Assembly: GCF_030272615.1 (NCBI RefSeq)
Contig: NW_026729143.1
Coordinates: forward strand, 112,099-176,098
Direction: 5' to 3'
Length of the DNA: 64,000 nt
Source: Cryptomeria japonica
Taxonomy: Eukaryota; Streptophyta; Pinopsida; Cupressales; Cupressaceae
The position numbers and the translations under genes are program-made. Under the pieces are notes generated by a model. It ran no database searches, had not been told where the DNA came from, and worked only from the letters and a program-made list of their open reading frames with translations. Positions 20,345 through 31,823 of this stretch are shown one piece after another (positions within the stretch are counted from its first letter, which is position 1; each line of letters starts with the position of its first letter).

Positions 20345-22792
20345 TTTGTTCTTTGCTTATGTTTATTTTTTTGATGATTTTAGTAGGACAGGGGTATACT
20401 TACTAAAGAGTAAATCTAAAGTTTTCAATCGTTTTAAATAATTTAAAGAAATGGTCGAATTGTAAACTAGAAAAAAAAATTAAATGTTTGAAGATTGATA
20501 ATGGTGGTTAATTTTCTCTAATGATTTTGATAGATTCCATAAAAATTATAAATCTGTATTCTCTACAACAGAATGGAGTTGCAGAAAAAATGAACAAGAT
20601 ATTGATGGAGAGGGCTAGGAGTATGCTGAGTTGTGCTGGCCTAAAATTAAAAATTTGGGCTGAAGCAATTGTCATTGCTTGCTACTTGATTAACGGTCTA
20701 CTACATCAACTCTTGTTGATAAAATGCCTATGGAAGCATGGTCAGGTCACAAGCCTTCTTTGAGACATCTTAGAGGTTTTAGTTGCGAGGCATATGCTCA
20801 TGTGCCAAAAGAGAAGTGTACGAAGTTGGAGGAGAAGGTTGTGAAATGTATCTTCATCAGTTATAGTTATGGTGTAAAAGGATACAACCTTTGCGACCTT
20901 GTTGCATAAAAGGTAATTAATAGTAAAAGTGTTATTTTTAGAGAAATTAAGTCTCCTTTTGCTACATTGCAACCATAATAGACTAAACAGGAAGATATGA
21001 TTCAATTCCCTTCTATGCCTAAAAGAGTTGAATTGAGTCAACTTGATAGGAAAGAAGTTGAGGAGAGCTCATCTAGATCTGAATCTTTAGAAGATGAGGA
21101 AGAACCTCCAACTTGGCTTGTTCAAAGGTGTACATGACATAGACAACCAACTAAAAGGTATTCACCTAATGATTGGAGATGTATTTTTGTTTTGAATACT
21201 AATGTGGATGAACCTATTTCTTTAGAAGAGGCATTAGGTAGGAATGATGCAGAATCTTGGAAGAATGCTATGGAAGAAGAAATGAAAGCTTTGAAAAAAA
21301 ATGATGAATGGGATCTTGTACCATTGTCTAAAGGACGAAAGCCTGTTGGTTGCAAATGCGTGTTCAAGAAAAATATTGGTTCAGATGGAAGCATTGAGAA
21401 GTATAAAGTAAGGTTGGTTACAAAAGATTACTCTTAGGTTGAGGGTATTGATTATGGTGAGATATTTTCTCCTGTTGTAAAAATGACATCCATTAGATTT
21501 TTGCTTTCTATTACTACTTCTTGTAATTTAGAGGTCGAGCAAATGGATGTGAAAATTACTTTCCTTCATGGTGATTTAGAGGAAGGTATTTATATGACAC
21601 AACTAGAGCACTATGTGGTGAAAGGTAAAAGTAATTTGGTCTATAAATTGAAGAAATCATTGTATGGCCTCAAACAGAGTCCTGGGATGTGGCACCAAAA
21701 ATTTAATACAAATGTGTTGATTTTAAGATCTGAGCATTCTAAATCAGATCACTATGTCTTTTATAAATCTAATGGTGATCATTTCTTGTACATTGCATTA
21801 TATGTTGATGATATGTTATTCATTGGTAAAGGAAAATGTATGATTTCAGAATTGAATTCTCAGCTTGCTGCTAAATTTTAAATGTATAATCTTGGTGCAG
21901 CGAAAAACATTGTTGGGATGTAAATTAGAAGAGATAGAGTGAACATAAAGCTATGGCTAGGGCAGAGTAAGTATGTGAATTCAGTTTTACAGAGGTTCAA
22001 CATGCAGGATTGTAGACCATTATGTGTTCCCTTCACAGTTTGAATGAAATTATCTATTTTAGATTGTCCTACATCTCCATCAGAGATGAAAGAAATGAGT
22101 AGAGTGCCTTACCAGAGTGCAATTGCAAGTTTGATATATGCAACGGTTTGTACTAGACCAAACATTACCCAAGAAGTGGGAGTTCTTTCCAAACATATTT
22201 CTAATCCTGATAGAGTTCATTGGGATGCAGTCAAAAGAGTCTTTACATATTTGAAGGGTACCTCTAAGTATTCTCTTTGTTATCATGGTAATTTGGTTGG
22301 AGATGTGATTTACCTTGATATTCATGGATATGTGGATTTAGATTGGGCAGGTTATATTGATAGCAGAAGATCCACCATTGCTTATGTATTTACTTTATTT
22401 GGCGGTGCAATTAATAGGATGAGTAAGCGGCAAGTTGTGGTTTCTTTGTCCACTACAAGAGAAGAGTATATGGTAGCTACTCATGCTTGTAAAGAATCCA
22501 TTTGGGTTAAGAGACTTTGTTAAAATATTCAAATAAAACAAGAAATAGTGACACTTTACTGTGACAGTCAGAGTGTGATCTGCATTTAACTAAGAACCCA
22601 GCATTTCATGCCCAGACTAAGCACATTGATGTTTAGTATCATTTTGTCAGAGATATGGTTGAAGATGGTAAGGTGAAGTTGGTTAAGGTAGAGACTTTGA
22701 TGAATATTCTAGATTCTTTAACTAACACTGTGAGCATAAAGAGGTTTAAATGGTGTTGTGAGTCTATGGGCCTCATGGCCCCTAGTAGTTAA
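20345..22792 (+). pseudogene. Ty1/copia pol remnant: integrase, RT, RNase H (copy 1)
   Basis: The integrase core is recognisable from DDFSR (about 20370) through KCLKIDNGG, QQNGVAEKMNKILMERARSM and the C-terminal KCIFISYSYGVKGY. RT begins near 21210 (EALGRNDAESWKNAMEEEM), with KSLYGLKQSPGMWHQKF and the catalytic YVDDM at about 21805. RNase H covers about 22170-22792 (YLKGTSKYSL, DLDWAGYIDSRRSTIAY, HIDV…HFVRD). Stops and frameshifts divide it: TAG at about 21436, stops near 21879, 21920 and 22038, and a frame change near 20700. Spared motifs show it derives from a once-active copia; it is inactive now. Confidence 0.88.
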
Positions 22793-22846
22793 ATTATTGT
22801 GTTGATACTCCCTTTGCTCTTGAAAGTTCTTCGACAAGTGAGAGAA

Positions 22847-23659
22847 TGTTGGGACATGGTGTCTCAACCTTCAATTTACATGTGTTACTATTTATAGTAA
22901 GTTTTTGTTTAAGCATGAAATGGTGCGAAATTATCCCTAAAGCTTCTAGTTCGCTAGATAAGCACGTCGGTAAAAATTTGTTGTAAGATCATAGCTAGTT
23001 TTGAAAATATTAAAGTTTCCATTTTGGAGGGGTGTGATAGAGCATTTCTCTAGCTTTCTGATGCTTCAAACAGTTCGTCAATCAGACACACGGTTCACAA
23101 GTTATGGCCTTCGGAAGTTTGGACTCCTGAAATAGAAAATATAAAATGCATTGGACACATAAATGAGATGTATAATGGAGGAACACATGTTGATGTGTGT
23201 TTTGACACATCATAACACATCTATAATGGGGATAACCTCTGCTCTAGTTTATTGGGTGGTTTTAGCCCATGGTTTTGTAATTCCGTTTGATGCTTTCTTA
23301 TATTGTATCTCCTATATATGAGGTGTGTGAGATAGAGGTTGTGTGTAAGAGTCTTACGGCTATTGTGTTACCTCTGAGTCTTTGATTAGTAGTTCTCTTC
23401 TGAAGAGATTTCTCTGCAAGTATATTGTAATCTGTTATTGATTGTTGAATAATTTATTGAGCTACTTTTGGAGTGTGGGGTTTTTCTCCTGAACGGGTTT
23501 TCCCATGTAAATGATTGTGTTGGTGAGTTGTGGTATGCATGATATTTTGTTTATTTGTGTTAAGTTTCTGTAACTGCTATAAGGATCTGTAAAATTTTTT
23601 GCATTATACTCCTCTCAAGGTTAGTGTAAGAAGTTGTTTCACTACTTCACTTCCTTCCA
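22847..23659 (+). repeat. Copia 3' LTR (copy 1)
   Basis: Complete 813-bp LTR from TGTTGGGACATGG to …CTTCCTTCCA, with a TATA box at 23311-23320. It could supply outward promoter activity toward the LINE fragment, but no intact gene lies downstream for several kb. Copy 2: 51753-52565. Confidence 0.88.
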
Positions 23660-24330
23660 ATAATTAAGTTGGATATTTTGAAGGTGGTGTGGGAGTCTTA
23701 TATAAATAAACAGAAGCTCAGGGATATGAACGCTACTTTCCTTGCTCTCATACCTTAGAAGGAGGGAGAAAATTCTCTGAGTTCTTTCGATCCTATAGCC
23801 TTTTGTAACGTGGTTCATAAAACAATCACTAAACTGATTGTTGAAAGGCTCAAGTCATGGCTCAATAAACTTATTTCAGAAGAGCAACATGGTTTTGGGG
23901 TTGGAAGGCAAATTTTGGATGAGATTTTTATAGCATCAGAAGCCATTCATTCTATGGAGATATCTAAGGAGAAGGCTATGTTTATTAAATTGGATATAGC
24001 CAAAGCTTATGTTAGAGTCAAATGAAAATTCCTTTATAAAGTGCTTATTGCCTTTGGCTTCAAAATTGAATGGCTTCATTTGCAGCCCTTATTAACAGTG
24101 AGCCCATGGATTTATTTGGTGCATGCAGAGGTCTTCGACAAGGGGAACCTCTTTCCCAATTCTTATTCACTCTCATGGTAGAGGGTCTCGGTAAATTTAT
24201 CAAGTCTTGTGTTCGGCAAGGTTTAATTTAGGGTTGGAATTGGGGTGATCGCCTTCATCCATATGCTTATCTCCAATTTGTGGATGCCACTGCATTGATG
24301 GGTCTTGCTAGAATTAATATTTAACCCATT
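23660..24330 (+). pseudogene. LINE reverse transcriptase, 3' part (copy 1)
   Basis: Continues the LINE after the copia element: LDILKVVWESYINKQKL, TFLALIP, then DPIAFCNVVHKTITKLIVER, EEQHGFGVGRQILDEIF and FIKLDIAKAYVRV, all standard positions of L1-type RT. The catalytic region near 24275, where FADD is expected, reads QFVDATALMGLARI, so an active-site Asp and the preceding Ala are altered. A stop at 24023-24025, a stop before KEGENS, and frame changes around 24060-24180 add to the decay. The similarity ends about 24330; no poly(A) tail is seen. Confidence 0.82.
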
Positions 24331-26319
24331 ATGATGTCGAATATTCCAAGATGCACCACAATTAATTATTAATTTTATATTTTATATTATTAAACTCTCA
24401 TTAGTCAATGTGTCCAACACATCTATAACAATAGTACATATCTCAAGATGTGGTGTGCACATCATTCATAATTAGATGACCAATCAAAATTTATTGATAA
24501 GTTCTTGAAGACCCATTTTGATTTCTTTGTGTATAATAAACAATGTTAGACAAAACAGTTACCACGTGTAGAATGGTTTTATAATATAATTTTCAACACC
24601 ATAACCAAGCTATGAATGGACAATATCCCCTATCTATCCAAATATATATACCAAGTAGTTCCGAAGTACAAGTCATGGATTCCACCCTTCACACACATGA
24701 CACAATTATATAAACCCTTAAGGATTATTTTTAGATCACATATATTTACATATGAAGTAAAAAACAATCAAGATTACTCCAAATAAAATTTTGACATTGA
24801 TGAAATGGTCCTTTTTGCATCTAACTGTATATAAATAATCTTCCCTAAAGTTGAAGATTAAATAAAAACGAGCACAAATGATTCATGGGACCTACATTTT
24901 TTTACAAAAATATTAAATCTATGGCATACAAATTGGAGCTTTCTCTTTCCTCCAAGTTCCACCTAGTAATCCATTTTTTTTTTTAAGATGAATATTTTCT
25001 AGTGTATTCACGCTTAGTTGGTACATTACCTATGTTTGATATGAAGGGAGTAATCCATTTTTGTTTTTAAGATGAATATTTTCTAGTGTATTCACGCTTA
25101 GTTGGTACATTACCTATGTTTGATATGAAGGGATTTATGCTCTTGGCACCAGAATGTATACTTGATTGTCATTCATACCAAATACAAATCTACATTATAA
25201 TTTAAGTTCTCTTCTAGTAGCATGCTATGCAACACAAATATGTAATGTGGTCTAATCACTCTTCGAAAGGCAACAAAAAAATTCTCATCTCAAGATTTGA
25301 TAATAAATCCTCGTTTAAGAGTGAGGGCATATAAGGAACCATAGTCCTAACTATTTTATTAAATAATTACTTTTGCATTGAGGTATACATAAGGAAAGAA
25401 TTGGATATATACGCTTTGTAAATCATCTCTTTTCCTATGTTAGTTAATCTCACATGTTTGAAAATAATAACCACGTATTAGGTAAAATTAGTACATGTAG
25501 AGCGTATGTATACTACTATAGTCATTTATGAATTTTATTGTTGCAAGCATGAACTCATGATATTGCCCCCTCAAAGAGACCAATGATGTTCTACATTGAA
25601 AATTTTCTTAATTCAATATATTAATATATGTTTTGTCTCAATTTTGTGCAATTATTTCTGTACTTTGTGATTTGCTAATATATTTTAAGAGGTTCATTGT
25701 AATAGCATTGGGTAATAAATTTTACTAAGAAAATTTGTGTCTAAACCCACAATAATAGATACAAGACACAAAGAAAGTATTTAATTTTTTATATAAAATC
25801 ATCAAAGCTAGTTTTAAATTAAATTTATTCCATCACATTAATTATAAAACTAAGTATCATTATCCATCATGTTTCTTTTGATGCTTATTTTTCTATTCTA
25901 AATTGACACTAGAACACAACTATTGTTTACTAATCTAGATTAATTTGTACCATTAGATTTGAATAGCCTAGATCAAAATTTGAAAAGGTTTATTTTCCTT
26001 TTGTACATATACATGTATATAAAAATATTAAAAATTAGATTTTAAGATCTGATAAATTTAATTTTTTTTAATTCGAGCCATTATATGCTCCCAATAGCAC
26101 ATCTAAATCTATTTTTATAGGAGTAATTATAACCAAACAAAACTTCTAATATTTCAATAGTATACCATTTCCAACACCAAAATTTTATAATTCCCTGCCC
26201 TAAAATTTTTTCTTTTTTTCTTATGGCCCATCTTCTCATGGTAGCCTAATTAAATTTTTATTGGTGCCTCTAATTCTCTATGTACACTTGCAGTGTGGAT
26301 TTTAAAGTAGATTTCTTTA
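24331..26319. other. AT-rich stretch, no gene recognised (copy 1)
   Basis: About 2 kb with no supportable coding region or known element. The one clear structure is the 84-bp direct duplication at 24965-25132. Copy 2: 53237-55225. Confidence 0.6.
24965..25132. repeat. 84-bp direct tandem duplication (copy 1)
   Basis: AGTAATCCATTTT…GATATGAAGGG occurs at 24965 and again at 25049. The halves differ only in the T-rich run (a pure T run in the first, TTTTTGTTTTT in the second). Copy 2: 53871-54038. Confidence 0.93.
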
Positions 26320-26800
26320 GCTATTCTTGAGTTCAAGATTGATTATGTTTCCTAGTACATTATTTGAGGTTGTTTGATCAACTATTCTTGAGTCCAAGAT
26401 TGATATTTTTGCTTAGTAATTTATTTATCAAGGTCTTCCATTTATCTCTCACATCTTTCATCTATGAATTATTAACCCCTAGGGTCCATTTTTGTGGAGA
26501 ACTTGAAACTCTCAAGAACTTTTTTTTGTCGTATACTATAGCGAAGAAATTTTGTGCTTAGTTTGATGACTTCAAACCATCCAAGCCTACTCCCTTCTTA
26601 TGTCATGTGATTTTTCCGAGAGATTTGTCCTACTTCCCTTTCAAATTTACCTACATCTAGCGTAATTTTAAAGGGAAAATATTTCAGCACTTGTATACTA
26701 TAATGAAGTAATCTTGTACTTGGGTTGATGACTTCAAACCATCCAAGACTACTCCCTTCTCCTGACATATATTGGGAGATTTGTCATACTTCCATTTCAA
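26320..26800. repeat. Nested diverged short duplications (copy 1)
   Basis: CTATTCTTGAGTTCAAGATTGAT at about 26320 recurs as CTATTCTTGAGTCCAAGATTGAT at about 26382. The block from GTATACTATAGCGAAG (26531) through CCCTTTCAA recurs, diverged, from GTATACTATAATGAAG (about 26694) through CCATTTCAA; both share GATGACTTCAAACCATCCAAG. The base differing between copies 1 and 2 (26530, C versus T) is adjacent. Confidence 0.8.
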
Positions 26801-26939
26801 CAACAAAAAATAGGTCATTAAATAGTACAAATCCGAAACCCTCACATAAGTTTTTAAACAACAACAACAACAAAAATTATTTGATACAAAATAAATTTGA
26901 TACCATTTTGGCAATTTGTTGTTAATGTTTCTTAGAGAA

Positions 26940-28909
26940 TAGAATGGATGCTAAAAAGAATGAAATGAAGCCTTCTGAATTTTTTTGGGGGGAATACCCA
27001 ACTAGAAAAATGTTCTATTTTTATTGATATAATTAGGAACACATTTTGGGTTTAGAAATAATCTTTTCCATTGCAAGTCACCATTGAAAAAAATCTTACT
27101 TCAAAACTATATAATTAAATTATACAAATTGTAAGGTATTGATAAATTAGGGTTTCACCACCTGGATTGATAATAAAGCCACTAATTTCACTTGGGACCA
27201 ACCTCACATCAAGGGAAGGAATTTAATTTATTCAATCCTGAAATAACTAAACTCGGATCAAGTTAATCCTTACCTTGTTAGAGTTAAATTTGAATAGCAA
27301 TTAGGGTTAAGTTGTAATGCTAGATCTAGGAAAAATAATGAGAAATGGATATTGAATAATAGTAACATAATGTTCTAGATATCATGCAGAGATGTAAACT
27401 TAGATCTGAGGTGGGAAAATGGATCAGAACCTACAAAGAAATATTTAGGCATAATTGTCAAGACTAAGGGAGCAGATTGCCCTAGTCCTCCAAGTATCAG
27501 GGGCAAATAGACTGGATGTTTTCCAAATTAGGATGACATACATAATCCATCATTGAAAGGTTGTCAAAAATTCATGAGATCGAGGGGATTTGATCACCCT
27601 AGTCCTCTACTTTTTGCACCTTCAAAAGTTGAGTCTGATCGTTGTCATTGACACTAGTACCAGATTTCCCAATCACAACTCTTGAGATAATTCCCTTCAC
27701 ACAAAAAGAAAGAAATAGGGTTGTTGATGGGGATTTGCCTTAAAGGTTAAACCCCAGTTCAAGAGATAAAGCCTTGAATTAAATTCAACTTGTAACTGAA
27801 ATACTAAAGTAAATTCTATATCATAATACCTCAAATCAGTAATGACTTATTGAAGTTGATTGTGCAATCCTCTTTGAATGTGATCACATATGTCAATGCA
27901 ATAACATGACTTGACATAACATGAACATGACCTAATAGAACATACATGCTTGCATGAGGAATGATACAATTTTCTCCATGATGTTTTAAGAATATGGTGG
28001 GATGAAATCCTACCTTGAGTGCTTAAGAATGCTTGATAACAAATGATTGGTGTATGCACAAATGATGGGGTATGAAAATGATAATCAAATTTAATTGATA
28101 GGATGCCTTTATATATAGTTTCATTGGTAAATTACCAGTAAGGCTTACCTCCAATGGTTACATTGAGGTATGTGGAGAAAAATAAATTGAGGAGGCATAG
28201 TGCCCAGTCCTATTTAATTTAGGACTTGTTTAAGGGGGACCATGGCACCCAAGACATCCTGGTCTAGATAGGGGTCCCCCAAGCGCCCTTCTCCTCCCAA
28301 AATAGGAAAAACAAGGTTGTATCTTGGAGAGCAACATTCTAGGATGGGGTCCACTAGGTCATGCAATTAGGTGACATAAAATTTCAAGTAAAATGAGCCA
28401 AAATAGGTGTAGGGAAGAACTAGGATTGGATGAACTAAAGTAGGGCCACAAGAAGGAGGTGTGAATTATATCGATTACAATTTACGATGTTATGTTTATC
28501 CCCCACTTTAACAAGAGTACGATTTTATGCAAATACTCACGATAAAGTAGAAAGATGAGGAAAAAAGAGAGGAGAAAATAGGAGCAAGATCACAAAGAGA
28601 TAAGCCATCACTAATTTTGAGGAACCAAGCCCCCAATCTTAAGATCTTTACTCATCCAAACACATGCAAGGGAACACAAAACAAGACAAAATAAAAAAAG
28701 TCAAAAAAAGGAAATCAAAGACAAAAGACACAAAACAAAGGGATTAGTACTAAAACAAAAATCTCTAAGTCAACCAGTTGAAGAGACCTCAATAATAAAA
28801 ATAAAAATGTCTTAGCCACTAATTTGATTCTCGGAATGTTATTACAAGAACACAAGTAGTCACCTAGAAAGAGAAAGAGCATGCATCAAATAATGAACTT
28901 GTGATCCAA
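26940..28909. other. AT-rich end of unit; possible minus-strand LTR debris (copy 1)
   Basis: No gene found. On the minus strand, GTTAAAGTGGGGGATAAACA (about 28511-28492) looks like a polypurine tract. TGTAATCGATATAATTC starts at 28479, and a TATA box (AACTATATATAAAGG) lies at about 28120-28106. Together they suggest an LTR read leftward, but the gap between tract and TG and the lack of a partner leave it uncertain. The C-rich stretch at about 28230-28300 has GGGGGACCATGGCACCC and GGGGTCCCCC. The last part (28540-28870) is A-rich. Copy 2: 55846-57815. Confidence 0.35.
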
Positions 28910-29259
28910 CAACTAGCAAAGCTATGAGTTCATGGGGAGAAGAAATGAGAAAACGTGGATGCCATAGACTAGCAAGTTGTGTTATGTTGGGTGATCTATG
29001 AGAGAGAGAAACAAGGTAACATGGATTCTACGAGCTAGCAAGCTATATCATGCTAGGCGATCCACAGAAAAATGAATTCTCATAGGACAATAAGTTGTAT
29101 TATGTTGTGTGATCCATGTAGGAAGGAAGAGTCAGAATAGTCTAGAAAGTTCTATTATGTTAGTTCCACTCATCAAAAAATGCATCAAAAGGAAGGTTGA
29201 AAGGTCTAGAAAGTTTTATCATTCTATTCAACCCACCTTAAAGAAGTTGAAAAATAGGA
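28910..29259. repeat. Degenerate ~52-65 bp tandem repeats (copy 2)
   Basis: Same array as at 1-350. Here its left side is visible and runs without a break from the end of copy 1 (…gtgatccaac at 28901-28910), so the junction of copies 1 and 2 lies inside or next to this minor tandem repeat. Repeats of this kind could have seeded the large duplication, but the breakpoint cannot be located from this window. Confidence 0.6.
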
Positions 29260-29502
29260 TGAGTCGACATCTATTTATATATATTGTTTGGCTTCAAGAC
29301 TTAAGCATCTCGTCTAAGGCTTTGATCTGGTTTCGTGCATGTAACAACCTATCTAAGACATGTAATTAAAAATGTCTAAGACAAATAATAATTAAAATAC
29401 TAATAATTGTATTTTGAATTTTATTTATATAATAAATTAAATTTCAAACTACAAAATCTAAATTGAAATTTATAGGATAAAAGAAACTACCTTTTAATTA
29501 AA

Positions 29503-29505
<3 letters not shown>

Positions 29506-29559
<54 letters not shown>
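29506..29559. repeat. (TC)n microsatellite, 27 units (copy 2)
   Basis: Same length and same CTCCTCCTAC flank as copy 1. Confidence 0.97.
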
Positions 29560-29562
<3 letters not shown>

Positions 29563-30309
29563 CTCCTACTAAGTGTAGACCTCCAACTTAGATCTAAGAC
29601 CATAAACTCATCATATAAATACATATTTAACAATATGTAGTAACTTGTTCTACTTTGTTTCTTGTTTCCATGTGGAACTTGGCTTTCACTACTTTGAATA
29701 TCTACAGACTAGCCATTTTTTTTTTTTTGAAGAGTTCTCATTATGTCACAAGGAGATAAGTTTTTCTAGTTCAACCTCTCAAAACCATACAAGGATCAAA
29801 TATAGTAAGCAAGGACCCTCAAATATGATTTCATCTTTCGTTTTTTGTGCACAAAATCCAATTTTTTTATGTTGATCCTCCTTTAACATTCTTAAATAAG
29901 AAATATTGTTTGAGGGATTAGAGATGTAAAATGAATGCAATTAAATGACTTAAAATACTACCACATAAAACCAATCATGTAAATGTGTGCTCAATTGATA
30001 TGATAAAACATTTAGGTTAAGTTCAATTGCAATATCAAAAGGATCTATAGAAGGTAAGGGAGCATTAAATTCATGTATGTAAATAAAACACAATTTATAA
30101 ACAATTTACTAGAAAATGGATACATGACATCATTTATACATAATGATTGTAGTATTTACAATTGATATTTCATTGTGGAATTGAATGAGAAATAGTAGGA
30201 TGTTGGTTTTGGTAGGATCAAATCAAGGAAAGAAGTGAGGTTGGGAGTGGCTATAGGCACACATAATCATAATTTATGAATCGCTCAAGTAGCTGGTGTG
30301 GTTGAAATT

Positions 30310-30579
30310 TCCCACTTCCATAGCCTAGAGTGATCATGCTTATATCATGGTCTCCTCTTCCAATAACTCTTCAACTTATTCTAGATGGACAAAGATGTAT
30401 GTTTGTATCCTCGCTGCAAATTAATATAGTTAAGCCTAGTCATTCCCACTTCCATAGCCTAGAGTGATCATGCTTATATCATGGTCTCCTCTTCCAATAA
30501 CTCTTCAACTTATTCTAGATGGACAAAGATGTATGTTTGTATCCTCGCTTGCAAATTAATATAGTTAAGCCTAGTCATT
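30310..30579. repeat. 134-bp direct tandem duplication (copy 2)
   Basis: Same duplication as 1401-1670, including the single extra T in the second half. Confidence 0.95.
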
Positions 30580-31511
30580 GTAAATGTAGCTAGAAGATTG
30601 AGATTTGTAATTAGTGACAAGAGGCAAGAGTATAAGAATGAGGTAGGAATCTTTAATGGTGATTATTAGGTTTAAGATTAGAATGTGCAAGTTAAAGGGC
30701 TCCATATTATTTAATTCTACAATTATTTGATAATAAAATGTGAACCAAATTTATTAAAATATGAAATATTAATATTTTAATAAACATTTCCAATAAAATA
30801 TATAACCTAATGTTTAAGAGACCTTCAAATATTATTGAAATTGTGCGGAAGAACTAATAGATGATCATCTATGCACAAATACATTGCTCATTACTTTTCC
30901 GTTTTAGGTCTATCATACAACTATTATTAATCTTTTATACAAATACTGATCAATTCTTTAATATAACTACTTCAACATTATCATCCGCATAATAAATGAA
31001 CTATCTAAAATGCAAATCACCATTTAAACACTGAACTGAACAACATTTGTGCTATTGCTCTGCTGCAACCAAATGTCCTTGCCACGCTAACAAAACTCCA
31101 TATTTGAGCGGTACGTACATATCAACTCACCAGTTTTTCTCTACAGGACTTGGCTTCGTTTCAGAGCTCACATGACAATTTTGTCAATTAGTGGAACTTG
31201 GCTCTTTAATGATGAAAGCGCTATAATTATCAACTTTGCGCATGTGAGAAATCCCTGCAAAATGCAGATGCTTTACAACTGTGCTTTTACAGTACACCTC
31301 TAAGTTGATCTCAGGATCATTTTCATCAGTTGCTAGTTGCATCGCTTGGCATGTGAACTCTGAAATAAGGTCATTAATGCACAGGAAAACAATCAAGTTG
31401 ATCTGTATGCAGGATCGAACTACTGACGGAGTTTAACTAGACTTTAATGATAGTGTTTACTTGGTAATGTGCCTAATGAGCCGTACGTACATATCGTCTC
31501 ATCTGTTTTTA

Positions 31512-31638
31512 GGCGCCGACTATGGGGCCCTTTAAACAGCACCCCATGGCCCCCTACTTCCTAGCCTCCTGCAGCATCGTGCAACCTATGAAGTAGAGAG
31601 CTATGGGGTGCTGTTTAAAGGGCCTCATAGCAAGCGCC
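31512..31638. repeat. Inverted repeat / hairpin, divergent version (copy 2)
   Basis: Arms are 31512-31560 and 31590-31638, with a 29-nt loop. Compared with copies 1 and 3 the left arm has three substitutions, the right arm one, and the loop lacks 3 bp. Pairing is weaker, with about seven mismatches instead of five. One copy-2 base (31528, C) improves pairing while others worsen it, so there is no consistent compensatory pattern. Confidence 0.88.
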
Positions 31639-31823
31639 ATGATTTACCACCCAAACCCTTTTTTAACAAGAGCTGCAAGCAGCGAAGTTCCTGTCGGGAG
31701 TGGCAGGAAGGAGGTGTGATTGGTTTGAGTTGTTGTTGAGAAAGTCGGTGGAAGCGAAGTTGTATGAAGATCTAATAGTTCTTTATTTTGATTTAATGAA
31801 AGTTAAATTTCAGATAATTATAA

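Larger units (their letters stand above)
20215..23659 (+). mobile_element. Ty1/copia LTR retrotransposon, internally deleted (copy 1)
   Basis: Inserted in a LINE with ATAAT target-site duplications. The 5' LTR is reduced to its first ~66 bp (20215-20280, TGTTGGAAAAATGGTGTCTC). Gag, protease and the N-terminal integrase are missing, so a deletion of several kb removed the 5' half. The 3' LTR is complete (22847-23659, 813 bp, TGTTGG…TTCCA) with TATA CCTATATATG at 23311-23320, and is preceded by the purine tract CAAGTGAGAGAA (22835-22846). The two LTR starts differ at several places over the short overlap, so the insertion is not very young. It is shared by both full copies of the tandem unit. 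Confidence 0.9.
1..28909. repeat. Tandem segmental repeat, copy 1 (~28.9 kb)
   Basis: The sequence at 1 recurs at 28910 and again at 57816, and every landmark in between recurs in the same order and orientation. The offset to copy 2 is 28909 up to about 2660 and 28906 afterwards, because copy 2 lacks 3 bp in the hairpin loop. Copy 1 begins at the window edge, so its start is arbitrary: the real duplication boundary may lie anywhere in the unit. It carries one intact gene (ankyrin/PGG, 13228-15887); the rest is retroelement remnants and anonymous AT-rich DNA. Confidence 0.97.
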
